From positions 265,664 to 329,663 of the forward strand of contig SCFE01000022.1 in assembly GCA_004352715.1 (NCBI GenBank): a DNA stretch of 64,000 bases. The letters are read 5' to 3'. This DNA is from Hofstenia miamia (lineage: Eukaryota; Xenacoelomorpha; Acoela). Each line of letters begins with the position of its first letter. The first letter of the stretch is position 1. The notes under the pieces were generated by a model. The model ran no database searches. It saw nothing but the letters and a program-made list of their open reading frames with translations, and was not told the origin of the DNA. Positions 58,601 to 63,900 of this stretch are shown in pieces. Both the position numbers and the translations under genes were made by a program.

Positions 58601-60154
58601 GGGGGTATTTAAAGCTAATTGGAAACGTGTTCATATAGAATTTAGTTGACGTTATTCTACTTTGAGAATTAAAAAAGTTCAAAGAAATAACTGAGTTAAG
58701 TGTGTTTTGTGAAAGTGCATGCACCGCTTAAAATGTGTGGGAGGCGGGAACAGAAAAACAGGAGTTATATATGTAAGTATTAGTAATGCACTAGTAACTT
58801 CAATGAATGAGAAACCTTTAATCAAGCAGTGAAAACTTTGAATGCAATCAAAGCGAATTGGAAGCTATTACAAAGTGACGTTTAAAATGTGATTTAAAGT
58901 TAGAAGGGCAGGAAGTCTTACACAGCACTGGTGACCACTGGGTTGAATCTAGAGAGAACTATGCCAAAGGACTTAATGTCAAAGCAGAAGGTCACTGAGG
59001 TGAACAAGAGAACACGATTGAACTGAACTTTTTTCTCTAGTTACAGATGATTTGGTGTGTCTTATATACAATGAATACCAACAATATGTACAAACATACA
59101 AACAACTAGTCACTAGTAAACACGAAAAGCGTGTGAGCTGGTCGACAAATAACAACCAACTAACTACAATAAGAATCTGCGTTTTATTAAAAGGAATAAA
59201 CTAGTTTACTAATAATACTAGTTAACTTTATGAATGATATTTGCAAAGTTTAGTAAGGATTCCAATGAACAGAAACTTTGTAACTCTGAGGTATTTAAAA
59301 AACCTCAGTATAGTTAGAGCATAGAGAAAATTGTGGAGATTGTCAAAATTGAAAATTAAGTCACAAACATAAACCCATTGGCATTGTAACCATGAATTTA
59401 GTTTTCCTTTGAATAAATGATTGAGTACATTTTAGTTTCTTAGAAAACATTCACCAAATTAAAAACAAATGTAAAAATAAAGGCTTAAAAAATTACTAAA
59501 TGCATAATAATTATACTTTTTTGATTATTTTAAAAAACGTTTTAAATTTTGCCTTTAATATATGTAAACAAAACACGAATTTTGCTACATTTTATGCAGA
59601 AAGTTGATTATTAAAGTATGAATAGACGAATCCAGAATTTTTTCAAACTTTCCATAAAATTTTTACACAAACTTGAAGAAAAGGCATTTAAAAAACGTTG
59701 GAAAAAGATGTTTTAAAGATGTCACCTCTGTTTGAGAACAGACGCGGCTTTATTATTTTTGAAAAAGGCGGGCACATTCCGTCGTTGCGTTGAGAAAATT
59801 TATAAATAAGTAATTTAAATCTCTAAATTCTACTTAGAAGATTTATGCTTTGCTAACTTTAAATTTTGGAATGACCCTCTTGTAAACATCAATATGAAAA
59901 ATATTCGAAATGAATAGAAATGATGTTTTGGCAAAAATTAGAAATTCCCCAAAAGGAGCGCGGGATGCCTACCCCTTAAGCCGCGCCTGAATAAGAAAAA
60001 TATTATATGAATGGAGACGAAAACTCCATAAAATTGACTAAAATCGTAAGAAGACATCGTTAATATTGGTGGAAAATATGAAGTTAGTAGATAAAGTACC
60101 TGCTTTAGACTGCTTGTCGTCGAAGATTGGCATTTGGAACGTGGGAGTGTCCAT
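24879..60154 (-). CDS. Gene A: multi-exon cysteine-rich protein, family not recognised
   Basis: This is a spliced gene model. CDS segments in transcript order are 60154-60100 (probable first exon), 52580-52528, 45064-44961, 43019-42824, 37264-37090, 33966-33859, 28087-27982, 26046-25940 and 25055-24879. From 52580 on, every segment has an AG acceptor and GT donor, all phases match, and the joined frame is open for 341 codons to TAA. At least one exon is missing between the first two listed, because phase 1 must become phase 0. Seen: many Cys, including C-x3-C-x4-C at the start, CPVLK..PCQC and CC-x3-C; a basic amphipathic stretch AKRLKRLKAYD; an HTH-like VTGCSTFTVRKY; and a hydrophilic tail. 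No signal peptide or membrane segment is apparent. The CC..C / VTGCS section loosely recalls Cys-rich DNA-binding parts of transposon-derived proteins, which is inference only. Introns of 0.9-7.5 kb are full of transposons. The exon chain is strong; function is unknown. Confidence 0.8.
25940..26046 (-). CDS. Gene A exon with VTGCSTFTVRKY motif
   Basis: The exon is 107 bp with acceptor tatctttag|ACTCTC and consensus donor CATGT|gtaagt, phase 1 to phase 0. It encodes SQQYCNKFISQVTGCSTF then TVRKYKALYEKTHRKPC. The order Cys, hydrophobic helix, VTGCSxxTVRKY resembles a short helix-turn-helix, which is inference from pattern only. Confidence 0.87.
26060..27970. other. Gene A intron, nothing recognised
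   Basis: AT-rich intron. Poly-G runs near 26470 and 26590 stand out; no transposon ORF was seen. Confidence 0.5.
27982..28087 (-). CDS. Gene A exon with NIEDSLEFFRELRSKALC
   Basis: The exon is 106 bp with acceptor ctattttag|AATATT and consensus donor TTCAA|gtaagt, phase 0 to phase 1. It encodes NIEDSLEFFRELRSKALC then DNAGMKEAILFLIEISS, and looks helical throughout. The split codon (A+AC, Asn) joins the next exon in frame. Confidence 0.85.
28190..28408. mobile_element. hAT-like MITE, same family, copy 4, left part
   Basis: Matches copy 1 from its CCTATTTTAGGCAAAGC region through TTTATGTGGCGAG, where the match stops. The terminal part beyond the left edge is missing. The rest of the element resumes at 29640. 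Confidence 0.8.
28409..29639. mobile_element. 1.2-kb insertion inside the MITE; candidate non-autonomous DNA transposon
   Basis: In other copies GTGGCGAG is followed directly by CCGAGCCGAACTTACAC. Here 1231 bp intervene. The inserted piece begins AAGTGGCAGCTCGTGCATGC and ends with GCAAGCACTGCTTGCCTTGC. It has GCAAGC-rich ends and an internal inverted pair (GTGATTGGT / ACCAATCAC near 29180 and 29284). No ORF of interest. Exact target duplication not resolved. Confidence 0.6.
29640..29716. mobile_element. hAT-like MITE, copy 4, right part
   Basis: Resumes CCGAGCCGAGCCGAACTTAC and ends GGCTCGTTGACACGTCTG, completing the interrupted element. Confidence 0.85.
30465..30988 (+). mobile_element. Deleted mariner-like element with TIRs and TA duplication
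   Basis: 524 bp between TA dinucleotides. Ends match as inverted repeats over about 33 bases (left AAAGTAATGCCCGATTTTT, right AAAATCGGGCGTTACTTTT). The 3' part encodes ARSPDLTPMDFFMWRVLKDF, VYSSRPRTLPELRDVI, a stop, then RLELCIKQNGEQFEYF and stop: the C-terminal end of a DDE/D transposase. The N-terminal two thirds are missing, so it is an internal-deletion derivative. Confidence 0.88.
31721..32001. mobile_element. hAT MITE 'CAGGCGCGGYTTTA' with exact 8-bp TSD
   Basis: 281 bp. Left end CAGGCGCGGTTTTAAG and right end TAAAGCCGCGCCTG are inverted repeats. ATTGTCGC occurs immediately before (31713-31720) and after (32002-32009), an exact 8-bp target duplication diagnostic of the hAT superfamily. 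Inside are two poly-G runs, one with an N at 31758. Related copies lie at 50783-50994 and 59739-59989. Confidence 0.93.
32494..32818. mobile_element. hAT-like MITE 'CAGACTTGTCAACGA', copy 5, complete
   Basis: 325 bp from CAGACTTGTCAACGAACC to GGCTCGTTGACAAGTCTG. Flanks TTATAAAC and TTATGAAC match in 7 of 8 bases, the expected 8-bp hAT duplication. This copy supports the superfamily call for the whole family. Confidence 0.9.
33403..33801. mobile_element. hAT-like MITE with GTGGCAAACGGGTC ends
   Basis: 399 bp. Inverted ends CAAGGTGGCAAACGGGTC and GACCCGTTTGCCACTCTA. Flanks GTATTTAG / GTATTAAG match in 7 of 8. The interior near both ends is rich in GGGTCRGGT units. It lies 57 bp from a gene A exon. 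Confidence 0.8.
33859..33966 (-). CDS. Gene A exon ending in CC-x3-C
   Basis: The exon is 108 bp (36 codons) with acceptor gtttttag|GGATCC and donor ATGAAG|gtaaaa, phase 0 at both ends. It encodes GSRVSLLKQSIFNSTLCPIE, then NLSKASIDCCRNQCMK. Four Cys include CC-x3-C, a possible metal-binding or structural cluster (inference). A 399-bp hAT-like MITE (33403-33801) ends only 57 bp past the donor. Confidence 0.85.
33981..34032. repeat. 26-bp tandem duplication
   Basis: TAAGAACAAATTCTTGGAAA... (26 bases) occurs twice, head to tail and identical, 15 bases beyond the acceptor side of the 33.9-kb exon, near where a branch point would be expected. Confidence 0.9.
35001..35032. other. Perfect 13-bp inverted repeat (hairpin)
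   Basis: TAGAAAATTGGCC, six-base loop TCAACT, GGCCAATTTTCTA. Not followed by a T-run, so not terminator-like. Gene A intron. Confidence 0.85.
35050..36180. other. Gene A intron, nothing recognised
   Basis: AT-rich. A stretch at 34640-34750 dense in TTTAAACG motifs may be part of another short element. Confidence 0.4.
36192..36931. mobile_element. Tc1/mariner-type non-autonomous element with TA duplication
   Basis: 740 bp between TA dinucleotides (36190-36191, 36932-36933). Ends are inverted repeats: left CAAGGTGTCCATTAAATAC, right ATATTTAATGGACACCCTG, extended by a second matching block inside. The 79-codon frame at 36253-36492 is not transposase-like. Confidence 0.85.
37090..37264 (-). CDS. 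Gene A exon with GPGKGMGRKISKEFE
   Basis: The exon is 175 bp with acceptor attcgtttag|TTTA and donor CAAAAG|gtattt, phase 2 to phase 0. It encodes LLWNGPGKGMGRKISKEF..., then KRAELRIHFCERATQRILL and a Lys-rich end (HKKLVATQK). The junction with the previous exon makes AG+T (Ser). The exon is rich in basic residues and has one Cys. A start at the internal Met would be wrong, because the splice junction carries the frame through it. Confidence 0.82.
37413..37432. repeat. AT microsatellite
   Basis: (AT)10, one of many in the window. Confidence 0.95.
37440..38395. other. Gene A intron, nothing recognised
   Basis: Several GAATTCGAAT/ATTCGAATC motifs (37600-37680, 38235-38290) look like ends of an old element. 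No ORF support. Confidence 0.4.
38402..38676. mobile_element. hAT-like MITE, same family, copy 6 (truncated, reverse)
   Basis: Matches from GCCACATAAAATC through CTCGGCTCGGCTCGTTGA, after which an AT repeat replaces the expected end. The other end is decayed (ACAGACTCGACTCGCC). Confidence 0.8.
39120..40625. other. Gene A intron, nothing recognised
   Basis: AT-rich. The minus frames near 38.9-39.1 kb begin after an acceptor-like AG, but translation and phase give no convincing exon. Confidence 0.4.
40634..40874. mobile_element. hAT-like MITE, same family, copy 7 (truncated)
   Basis: Starts AGACTTGTCAACAAGCC and matches through TTGGCTTTGCTTAGAAAAGG, then stops at an unrelated 83-bp repeat that replaces its other end. 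Confidence 0.8.
40875..40957. repeat. 83-bp interspersed repeat, copy 1
   Basis: GTACAATATATTGTTGTGCT through ACAACGGTAAGCCTGTTGTA, about 90% identical by eye to 49974-50057. Contains TGTTGTG-type and CACAACA-type arms that could pair. Confidence 0.85.
40959..41496. mobile_element. hAT-like MITE, same family, copy 8, spanning a gap
   Basis: The left end CAGACTTGTCA runs into 443 N (40970-41412). After the gap the expected end region follows, with repeated CTCGG units and final GCTCGTTGACAAGTCTG. Confidence 0.8.
40970..41412. other. Assembly gap (443 N)
   Basis: Gap inside a MITE copy; open frames across it are meaningless. Confidence 0.99.
41500..42490. other. Gene A intron, nothing recognised
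   Basis: AT-rich with no ORF of note. Confidence 0.45.
42495..42683. mobile_element. Widespread short element with ACCTCCGCC / GGCGGAGGT ends
   Basis: Begins near GCAGACCTCCGCC and ends TTTTTGGCGGAGGTAA. Contains GACCCGGATCAGCACCAAAA and CTAACAGTCAAACGCT. From memory this is a family present in many unrelated animal genomes (fish, molluscs, cnidarians). The inverted GGCGGAGGT ends are visible. No ORF. Its class is uncertain. Confidence 0.6.
42824..43019 (-). CDS. Gene A exon with CPVLK..PCQC and basic helix
   Basis: The exon is 196 bp with acceptor tttatttag|CTCG and donor GAAAG|gttcgt, phase 1 to phase 2. It begins ARRLYCPVLKTSKPCQC, a cluster of three Cys, and ends with LNEAKRLKRLKAYDAGNE, which is predicted helical and strongly basic. 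The 5' junction codon (G+CT, Ala) keeps the frame from the previous exon. A widespread interspersed repeat ends about 140 bp beyond the donor. Confidence 0.85.
43317..44018. other. Assembly gap (702 N)
   Basis: Preceded by a C-run and followed by a MITE end. The long frames over it are artefacts. Confidence 0.99.
44019..44078. mobile_element. hAT-like MITE, same family, copy 9 (end only)
   Basis: CAAACTTACACAAAATTTAA, GAGCCGAGCTTGG and final GGCTCGTTGACAAGTCTG follow the gap directly; the rest of the copy is in the gap. Confidence 0.85.
44085..44945. other. Gene A intron, nothing recognised
   Basis: AT-rich; no ORF or repeat signature seen. Confidence 0.45.
44961..45064 (-). CDS. Gene A exon preceded by a ladder of duplicated acceptors
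   Basis: The exon is 104 bp with acceptor tgttttaag|GTGT and donor AACG|gtatgt, phase 2 to phase 1. It encodes CNLFKSLRLDRERCYIKQ and then CERFGQFLVNATEDEN. Its first 48 bases and the acceptor form the end of a 64-bp unit repeated twelve times upstream in the intron (45017-45782). Only the acceptor at 45065-45066 yields an open exon. Any of the other eleven would add 64-bp units, giving a frameshift and a TAA two codons into the next unit. Confidence 0.85.
45017..45782 (-). repeat. 64-bp x 12 tandem array carrying a splice acceptor and exon start
   Basis: Period exactly 64, twelve copies, apparently identical. On the minus strand each unit reads (T)7ATGTTTTAAG, then GTGTAATTTG... to GCTACAT: the 3' splice site and first 48 bases of the gene A exon. 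Only the last unit in transcript order (lowest coordinates) continues into the full exon (TACATTAAGC...). The first unit in transcript order has a shorter T-run (five T). Growth at the TACATT junction by slippage or unequal exchange is likely. Copy number may be affected by assembly. Confidence 0.95.
45965..46021 (+). repeat. LINE 3' tail (TCTTA)n
   Basis: TTGAATAAAGATTCTCTTAT followed by TCTTA repeats is the typical 3' end of a CR1/L2-like LINE. No coding remnant recognised upstream. Confidence 0.65.
46025..46428. mobile_element. Candidate hAT-like element with GGCTC/CGGCTC-rich ends
   Basis: Right end CTACAACTCCGAAACACTG is a common hAT terminus (reverse CAGTGTTTCGGAGT). Inside, GCTCCGGCTACGGAGC and CCGGCTCAGCCGG are GC-rich. 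The left end is decayed (AGTATTGTGAAGGA) and no target duplication was found. Confidence 0.55.
46763..46851. repeat. Long AT microsatellite
   Basis: About 88 bases of (AT)n with one interruption (GTAT). Produces Tyr-Ile frames on both strands. Immediately beyond it lies the 3' side of a LINE. Confidence 0.95.
46975..47875 (-). pseudogene. LINE C-terminal region, with internal tandem array
   Basis: Minus strand: IKINKKTTQFIKNINLSIND, MNIQQSSVVKYLGVDIDN, SLSYKTCIRKKVSSIAMGV, LRALTKNKQLIKAFVMS, then in another frame RNIFWKFSFTVTTCKLWNSL and DIKIRNAST. This is the post-RT part of a CR1/jockey-type ORF2 (YLGVxID; LWNSLxxxIRNA near the end). Part of it was amplified (47327-47832). Confidence 0.8.
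47327..47832. repeat. 133-bp tandem array, about 3.8 copies, inside the LINE
   Basis: CAGGTCTTATATGAAAGAGA starts at 47331, 47464, 47597 and 47730, period exactly 133. Units differ at very few positions (ACTCCTAAG/ACTCTTAAG, CACCACACT/CACCGCACT). Each internal junction contains GTTCTTGACCAA, loop CTGCAA, TTGGTCAAGAAC, a perfect 12-bp hairpin absent from the outer right end. Confidence 0.95.
47885..48370. other. Gene A intron, nothing recognised
   Basis: AT-rich with a short GC-richer tract (48080-48125). No ORF. Confidence 0.4.
48374..49000 (+). pseudogene. Mariner-like transposase relic
   Basis: ATG at 48374 opens MNFRKMEATSEIYKFHVYTE, then FKRGKSATEIHSNL and a stop. GKSATEIHxxL is the helix-turn-helix start of mariner transposases. 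Further pieces occur in other frames (for example DNWEGILCSSSQPYS) but catalytic motifs are not clear. The terminal repeats were not identified. Confidence 0.5.
49010..49970. other. Gene A intron, nothing recognised
   Basis: AT-rich; no ORF with support. Confidence 0.4.
49974..50057. repeat. 83-bp interspersed repeat, copy 2
   Basis: GTACAATATATTGTTGTGTT through GGTAAGCCTGTTGTAGCATA. See copy 1 at 40875-40957. Unrelated flanks on both sides define its edges. Confidence 0.85.
50456..50630. repeat. 20-bp minisatellite ATATTTCACAATTAAAAAAT
   Basis: About 8.5 units of 20 bp; the last ones are shorter and carry substitutions (ATATGTCACA, TATAGTTCACA). Confidence 0.95.
50783..50994. mobile_element. 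hAT MITE 'CAGGCGCGGCTTTA' family, 5'-truncated copy
   Basis: From GTTAAGAAAATTTATAAATA it parallels 59780-59989 (for example GAAATGATGTTTTGG) and ends CCCTAAAGCCACGCTTG, a mutated terminus. The left end is absent. Confidence 0.75.
51000..52520. other. Gene A intron, nothing certain
   Basis: AT-rich. A plus-strand frame near 51440-51560 (LPDTMAPIHIKACKNY...) is suggestive of a transposon ORF but too short to name. AT repeats at 51860-51872 and 52606-52618. Confidence 0.35.
52528..52580 (-). CDS. Gene A exon encoding CLALCNILGCKGNVATE
   Basis: The acceptor is ttttaag|TGT and the donor AAGC|gtacat. The exon is 53 bp and runs from phase 0 to phase 2. It joins in frame to the next exon (GC+G gives Ala, then CNLFKSL). 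Three Cys form a C-x3-C-x4-C pattern. The frame stays open for about 40 codons beyond the donor, so a longer exon is possible, but only this donor gives the phase needed downstream. It is the weakest of the internal exons. Confidence 0.45.
52642..52671. repeat. AT microsatellite
   Basis: (AT)15 followed by an ambiguous base (N at 52674). Confidence 0.9.
52721..53977. repeat. 267-bp tandem array, about 4.7 copies
   Basis: GCAAACTTTCCTTTGCATAA recurs at 52733, 53001, 53268, 53535 and 53802. Copies 2-5 are almost identical (one C/T difference seen in the last); copy 1 differs at several sites (CATTTAAATA, AGCGGACG, ATTAGTTAG). The last copy stops at AAGCCGCGAA, where a LINE begins; its missing end is found at 55574. 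Confidence 0.95.
53978..55573 (-). pseudogene. LINE inserted in the 267-bp array, RT and C-terminus preserved in pieces
   Basis: Minus strand: MTEYSQHDSMAIRNAFETTE, WGTLTSHFSEIDDVV, VERLLQYIDMTKSNGLEYVS, PTMLKENSPTL, then ALFIDFSSAFNTVSSNKLLN, LHDYFPEYQQTTKRTR, VGMPQGDPPSGPPLL and finally HLKWKEHVSLIVMKSN, RIFTTYIMPIYLYAAEVWVP. These follow ORF2 from the linker through RT motifs A-B to the post-RT region of a CR1/jockey-type LINE. It is broken by frameshifts, and the YADD box was not recognised. Confidence 0.85.
55574..55651. repeat. Orphan end of the 267-bp unit beyond the LINE
   Basis: AGGCAATTATGAAATAGAAA, TGGAACACTCC, ATGATCTGAGATG, AATATTATTAAAAA continue the unit exactly where the array broke off at 53977, but with more differences than between copies 2-5. 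Confidence 0.85.
55762..56189. mobile_element. hAT MITE 'CAGGGGTTCTTAACC' with exact 8-bp TSD
   Basis: 428 bp with inverted ends CAGGGGTTCTTAACC and GGTTAAGAACCCCTG. ATATAGTA lies directly on both sides (55754-55761, 56190-56197). These ends are a widespread hAT terminus. Internal TTTACCCC repeats near both ends. No transposase. Confidence 0.95.
56200..57965. other. Gene A intron, nothing recognised
   Basis: AT-rich. Missing 5' exons of gene A should lie between here and 60.1 kb or down to 52.6 kb; none could be tied in by phase. Confidence 0.35.
57973..58311. mobile_element. hAT-like MITE 'CAGACTTGTCAACGA', copy 10
   Basis: 339 bp from CAGACTTGTCAACGAGGTG to GGCTCATTGACAAGCCTG. Flanks AAGCATGA / CTCAATGA share only the last four bases, consistent with an older insertion. 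Terminal GCTCG repeats are fewer than in other copies. Confidence 0.85.
58340..58432 (-). repeat. tRNA-like B-box sequence, possible SINE head
   Basis: The minus strand contains GGTATGGGTTCGAATCCGTG, with a B-box-like GGTTCGAATCC. The flanking T-stem does not pair properly and no A box was found, so it is not a functional tRNA. A tRNA-derived SINE is possible. Confidence 0.3.
58450..59735. other. Gene A intron, nothing recognised
   Basis: AT-rich; a GC-richer tract at 58900-59010 reads open for short distances but has no motif. Confidence 0.35.
59739..59989. mobile_element. hAT MITE 'CAGGCGCGGCTTTA' family, complete older copy
   Basis: 251 bp from CAGACGCGGCTTTATTA to CCTTAAGCCGCGCCTG. Flanks TTTGAGAA / AATAAGAA match in 5 of 8. 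It lies about 110 bp from the putative first gene A donor. Confidence 0.82.
60100..60154 (-). CDS. Gene A probable first coding exon
   Basis: An ATG in good context (GATGCCATGG) opens MDTPTFQMPIFDDKQSKA, followed by a donor (GCAG|gtactt) in phase 1. The frame stays open upstream, but that part is hydrophobic and looks like 5'UTR; a possible acceptor (ctcgttctag) ends 20 bases upstream of the ATG. Assigning it to gene A is inference: it lies upstream on the same strand with no other gene between. Its phase 1 end does not join the next recognised exon (phase 0), so one or more exons between 60.1 and 52.6 kb were not found. Confidence 0.45.
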
Positions 60155-60159
60155 GGCAT

Positions 60160-60600
60160 CGACCCACTTCCATACTCTAGAACGAGAAGGATATTTAAGT
60201 AAACAAAGTAGCAGCTCACCGCATAACACATGTATAAATACTAGTGCCCGCTCTTCAAACAAACAGAGTCGTCTAGACAACGGAAACAATACAAGTATAA
60301 GAAAAGTAATGTCCAATGGAGTCCAAATTCGAATTAGTCAATGTAAAGGAAAATTCCCAGAAATGTGATAAATTCGTCTGGAACAAACAGCGACCGAGAC
60401 AGTAGACTTTAAAATGCATCGCGACGAATATTTAAGCATTGATATAAATTAAATTATTCGACATATATCTCATTTCAACAATGAAGTTGCGTCTACGGCA
60501 AATGGACGGGAGTCTGGCAAGGGAAACTTTAAAACTAAAAGGTCCGCCGACACTATCTCACCTGTCTGGATGTCACAGTCGCCGCTAATTTATAAACAGG
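60160..60600 (-). promoter_or_regulatory. Candidate 5'UTR/promoter region of gene A
   Basis: Upstream of the putative start the sequence is less AT-rich and has scattered CpG (60480-60600). No TATA box or initiator can be assigned with confidence. Confidence 0.3.
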
Positions 60601-60602
60601 AC

Positions 60603-60765
60603 ACGAGAAGCTGAAATAATAAACCAAAAAGTACAGGCATGCTAATTCCGTTAACAATATTTACACATTTTATAAATAAATAACGGCGTGATATAAATCA
60701 CATTCACGAGGAAATATAGTGAATTCACAACACTTCTCCTATGATGTAATAGCATCGGATCTTAA
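60603..60765. repeat. Direct duplication flanking a gap, copy 1
   Basis: 163 bases identical to 60786-60948, separated by 20 N. See findings: probably unmerged overlapping contig ends. Confidence 0.95.
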
Positions 60766-60785
60766 NNNNNNNNNNNNNNNNNNNN
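60766..60785. other. Assembly gap (20 N)
   Basis: Short fixed-length gap between two identical 163-base blocks. Confidence 0.99.
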
Positions 60786-60948
60786 ACGAGAAGCTGAAAT
60801 AATAAACCAAAAAGTACAGGCATGCTAATTCCGTTAACAATATTTACACATTTTATAAATAAATAACGGCGTGATATAAATCACATTCACGAGGAAATAT
60901 AGTGAATTCACAACACTTCTCCTATGATGTAATAGCATCGGATCTTAA
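60786..60948. repeat. Direct duplication flanking a gap, copy 2
   Basis: Starts ACGAGAAGCTGAAATAATAA and ends CATCGGATCTTAA, the same as copy 1 without a visible difference. Confidence 0.95.
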
Positions 60949-60949
60949 A

Positions 60950-63900
60950 AGAATGAAATTCCACTTTCTCTTGACAATGTAAATAAATTATCCACACAGC
61001 AAAACGCTGCTTCATTTAAAATTCATCCATTGATAATATCTCTCTATGTACTTTGTACGTTTCACATTCGAGTACGTTCTCAATTTATGAAGTTCACTCA
61101 AGAATATAGGTTGTAGATAGTCTATAAAGCGAAGCTTGACGCATTTAACTCGAGACTCTATTGATTTAGAGTGCGCTCAAAGCTAAATCTAGGTCGTAAA
61201 AACACTGTTTCCTATTTTAAAACAATCGATTAATCTATAAATCATAGCTCACAAATGCAAAGATAATGCAATAACAACCTTATAATAGTATATTATTCAT
61301 AACCATAACCAATGTCACTATGATAAAAAACTAATTCCAATCGAACATGGACTTTAGGAATTAACCACTATTCATACTGAGTGCTTCTGAGGACTTTTTT
61401 TATATTTCTCTATAGCTACAATGAAGTTAATCCTTTATGAAGGAAGCTAAAATTCAACATTTTTTGAAATGGTGTTTACAAGAAGATAAAAACGTCAGAA
61501 TTTTTGCAAGTAGACTGAATTGCTGTGGACTGGTAATCACTTTTCAATTAATGTAGGTCAGGTATTTTTAAAAAAAATTGTCAAAATTAAAATATAAGAA
61601 AAATGATTTTTTACGAATAATGAGATAAACATTACAAAAAGCTCGGGATTGATTAACCCAAAAATATATGGTTGCTGCGGCAACAGGGCTGTTAAATGTT
61701 GAAAAACTTTTTTATAGAAATAATTCATACCTTAGGCGAAGTCACAACATTTTGCGGCCTAACATTTACTGCATTAAAAGTTATTTAAAAAAGAATGAAT
61801 AGGGTCAAGAAAAAAATCTCAAATACAAACTTTGTCATGCCCCAAATGTAGAAACTAGTTTTTCTTGTTATCTGAGATCGCGCTTGTTGTGTTGTTTGAT
61901 ATCTTGCTATAGAAACTGATCGTGCCTTCAAAATCATGATTATATTAATTGCATTATAGAAGCATAGCTCATTCAGTTGTATTGTTCATTATTCATAGTT
62001 GACAAATCATGTTCATCTGCTAAACATTATAGGATTTCTGAGCATGTATATAATATGGAAAAAGGACGAGATGAGATGAGAGTGAATATTTTTTATTTTT
62101 GTCACAAGGCTACAAACCTTTGTCTTCAAATTCTCGTATGTGACCCATAAAAATATACAAAATCATATACAAATGGAGGTCCCTTTGTGGTGCTACATCA
62201 AATCCTGACAAAGCATGATCATAGATGGTCTAGGTTTAGTGATACATGTAAGAAGGATAATATGAATTTTTAATAGTTTTCTAAAGTGATGATGGGGATG
62301 CGTATAGTGAAGCATATCAAAAGCAAAACCCACTAGACTTGGAATATACAACTAAAATTTCGGCTAAGACTACTACTTGCAAAGTTTGTTACTTTACTTT
62401 CTTAAGTTTTGCAGTAAGAAAAATTGTTTTTAATCCATTATTTAGCTCATTGAATAACAGCTCATTGAATTCCTCACATCAATTTTGTTCAACACGAGAA
62501 GAATGAAAAAGTTTCTATGCCATTAAATTTCGTTCCCCGATAACACTCTAGACATTATGAATATCAGAATTTTATGTTAGAAAAATTTTGTAAGGACATT
62601 ATGGATGATAAACTTAAAAATACTGCCACAATGGAAATCCATTAATTCATTAAATAGGTAAATATTTGTTTCACAAATTGTTTTCAATAAAAAATAGCAT
62701 TTTGATAACAACAATTTGCAAAAGTTTTGCAAAACTTTAGTAAAAAGCTTCAGTAGATTGTAAACAAAAACTAACGATTAAATTGTTACCGAATTTTAAT
62801 TTTTGCGCCTATCAAAGCGTGTTGTATTAGAAAAAACAAACAATAATGGGTTTATTTTAAATTTGTGTGAATCTATGAAAATTTTTCTGAAACCTAGTGA
62901 ATTGCATATAAAATGTTGCCTTTTAATTTCAACTGAAGTACGTAACCAAGAGTAAGCTTTACGTAGGACAAAAAACCAGATAATTGAATTAAGACATATG
63001 TGACCTAACTGCACAATGGCCATTTTAATCGAGTTGAAAACAAATGGAAGTGAACCAGGTCAACCCATGGGCACGATTTTTCTAAAGTGGGTACCCGTGG
63101 GGTAAAAGTGGGACAAAAACACTCTTGAGTTGAAAAAGCTGAACTAAAAAAGTGCCAATTTTTGAAATTGTCAAAGTAATTTTCTAACTCTTGGTGAAAT
63201 TTGATTCCATTCGAAAATACCAAGAAGATCTATTTTTATCTGACCTGTTACCAATAGGTTTTTCAATTACACTGGAAATTATGCAATTAACCTTGTATAA
63301 AATACTAGCTTTATAGAGTTAAAATTAAATTATATTTTGCTATTAATAATGTTTTTAATATGCATTGTAATCAAGTTTGTAAATAAATTACTATTGCTAG
63401 AAATAGTAGAGATGGTATTTCAAGAGTGATTCTGTATCTTTTAGGCAGTAAGGATTTAATATATTTGGCAGTTGTAGTGTGGTTTAGTGCTATGAAAATT
63501 TCAATAGAACAAATATGGAGTAATAATGTATCGCAGACAATTTTGGATGGGACACTTTCCGGCGGGAGGAAATAAAGCTTGTAGCAAATTGGAGCAGATG
63601 TCAGCAGGAGCAAAATGAAGCAGGTCAAAGCAGTTCACAAAAATATGCCCCACTTCCATCTCTGATTGAAAATAGACGAAATTGTAAATATGGACTTAGG
63701 ATGGCTAACATATTTCGGCTGGCCGTATTTAGCCATAAAACAAACGGAACCCCTGGTTACAATAGAGAACTCATTATACATAAGCGAAGAAACATCAATA
63801 AATAATAAAGCCTGATATCATTCAATAATCATAACCTGCATGCAATAATTCCATATACAGTAGATTTTATCCCTTAGAAAGATGGAATGGAGATATGTCT

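Noticed and set aside
60066-60368. 100-codon plus-strand ORF
   Set aside because: Antisense to the more convincing first exon of gene A; no motif.
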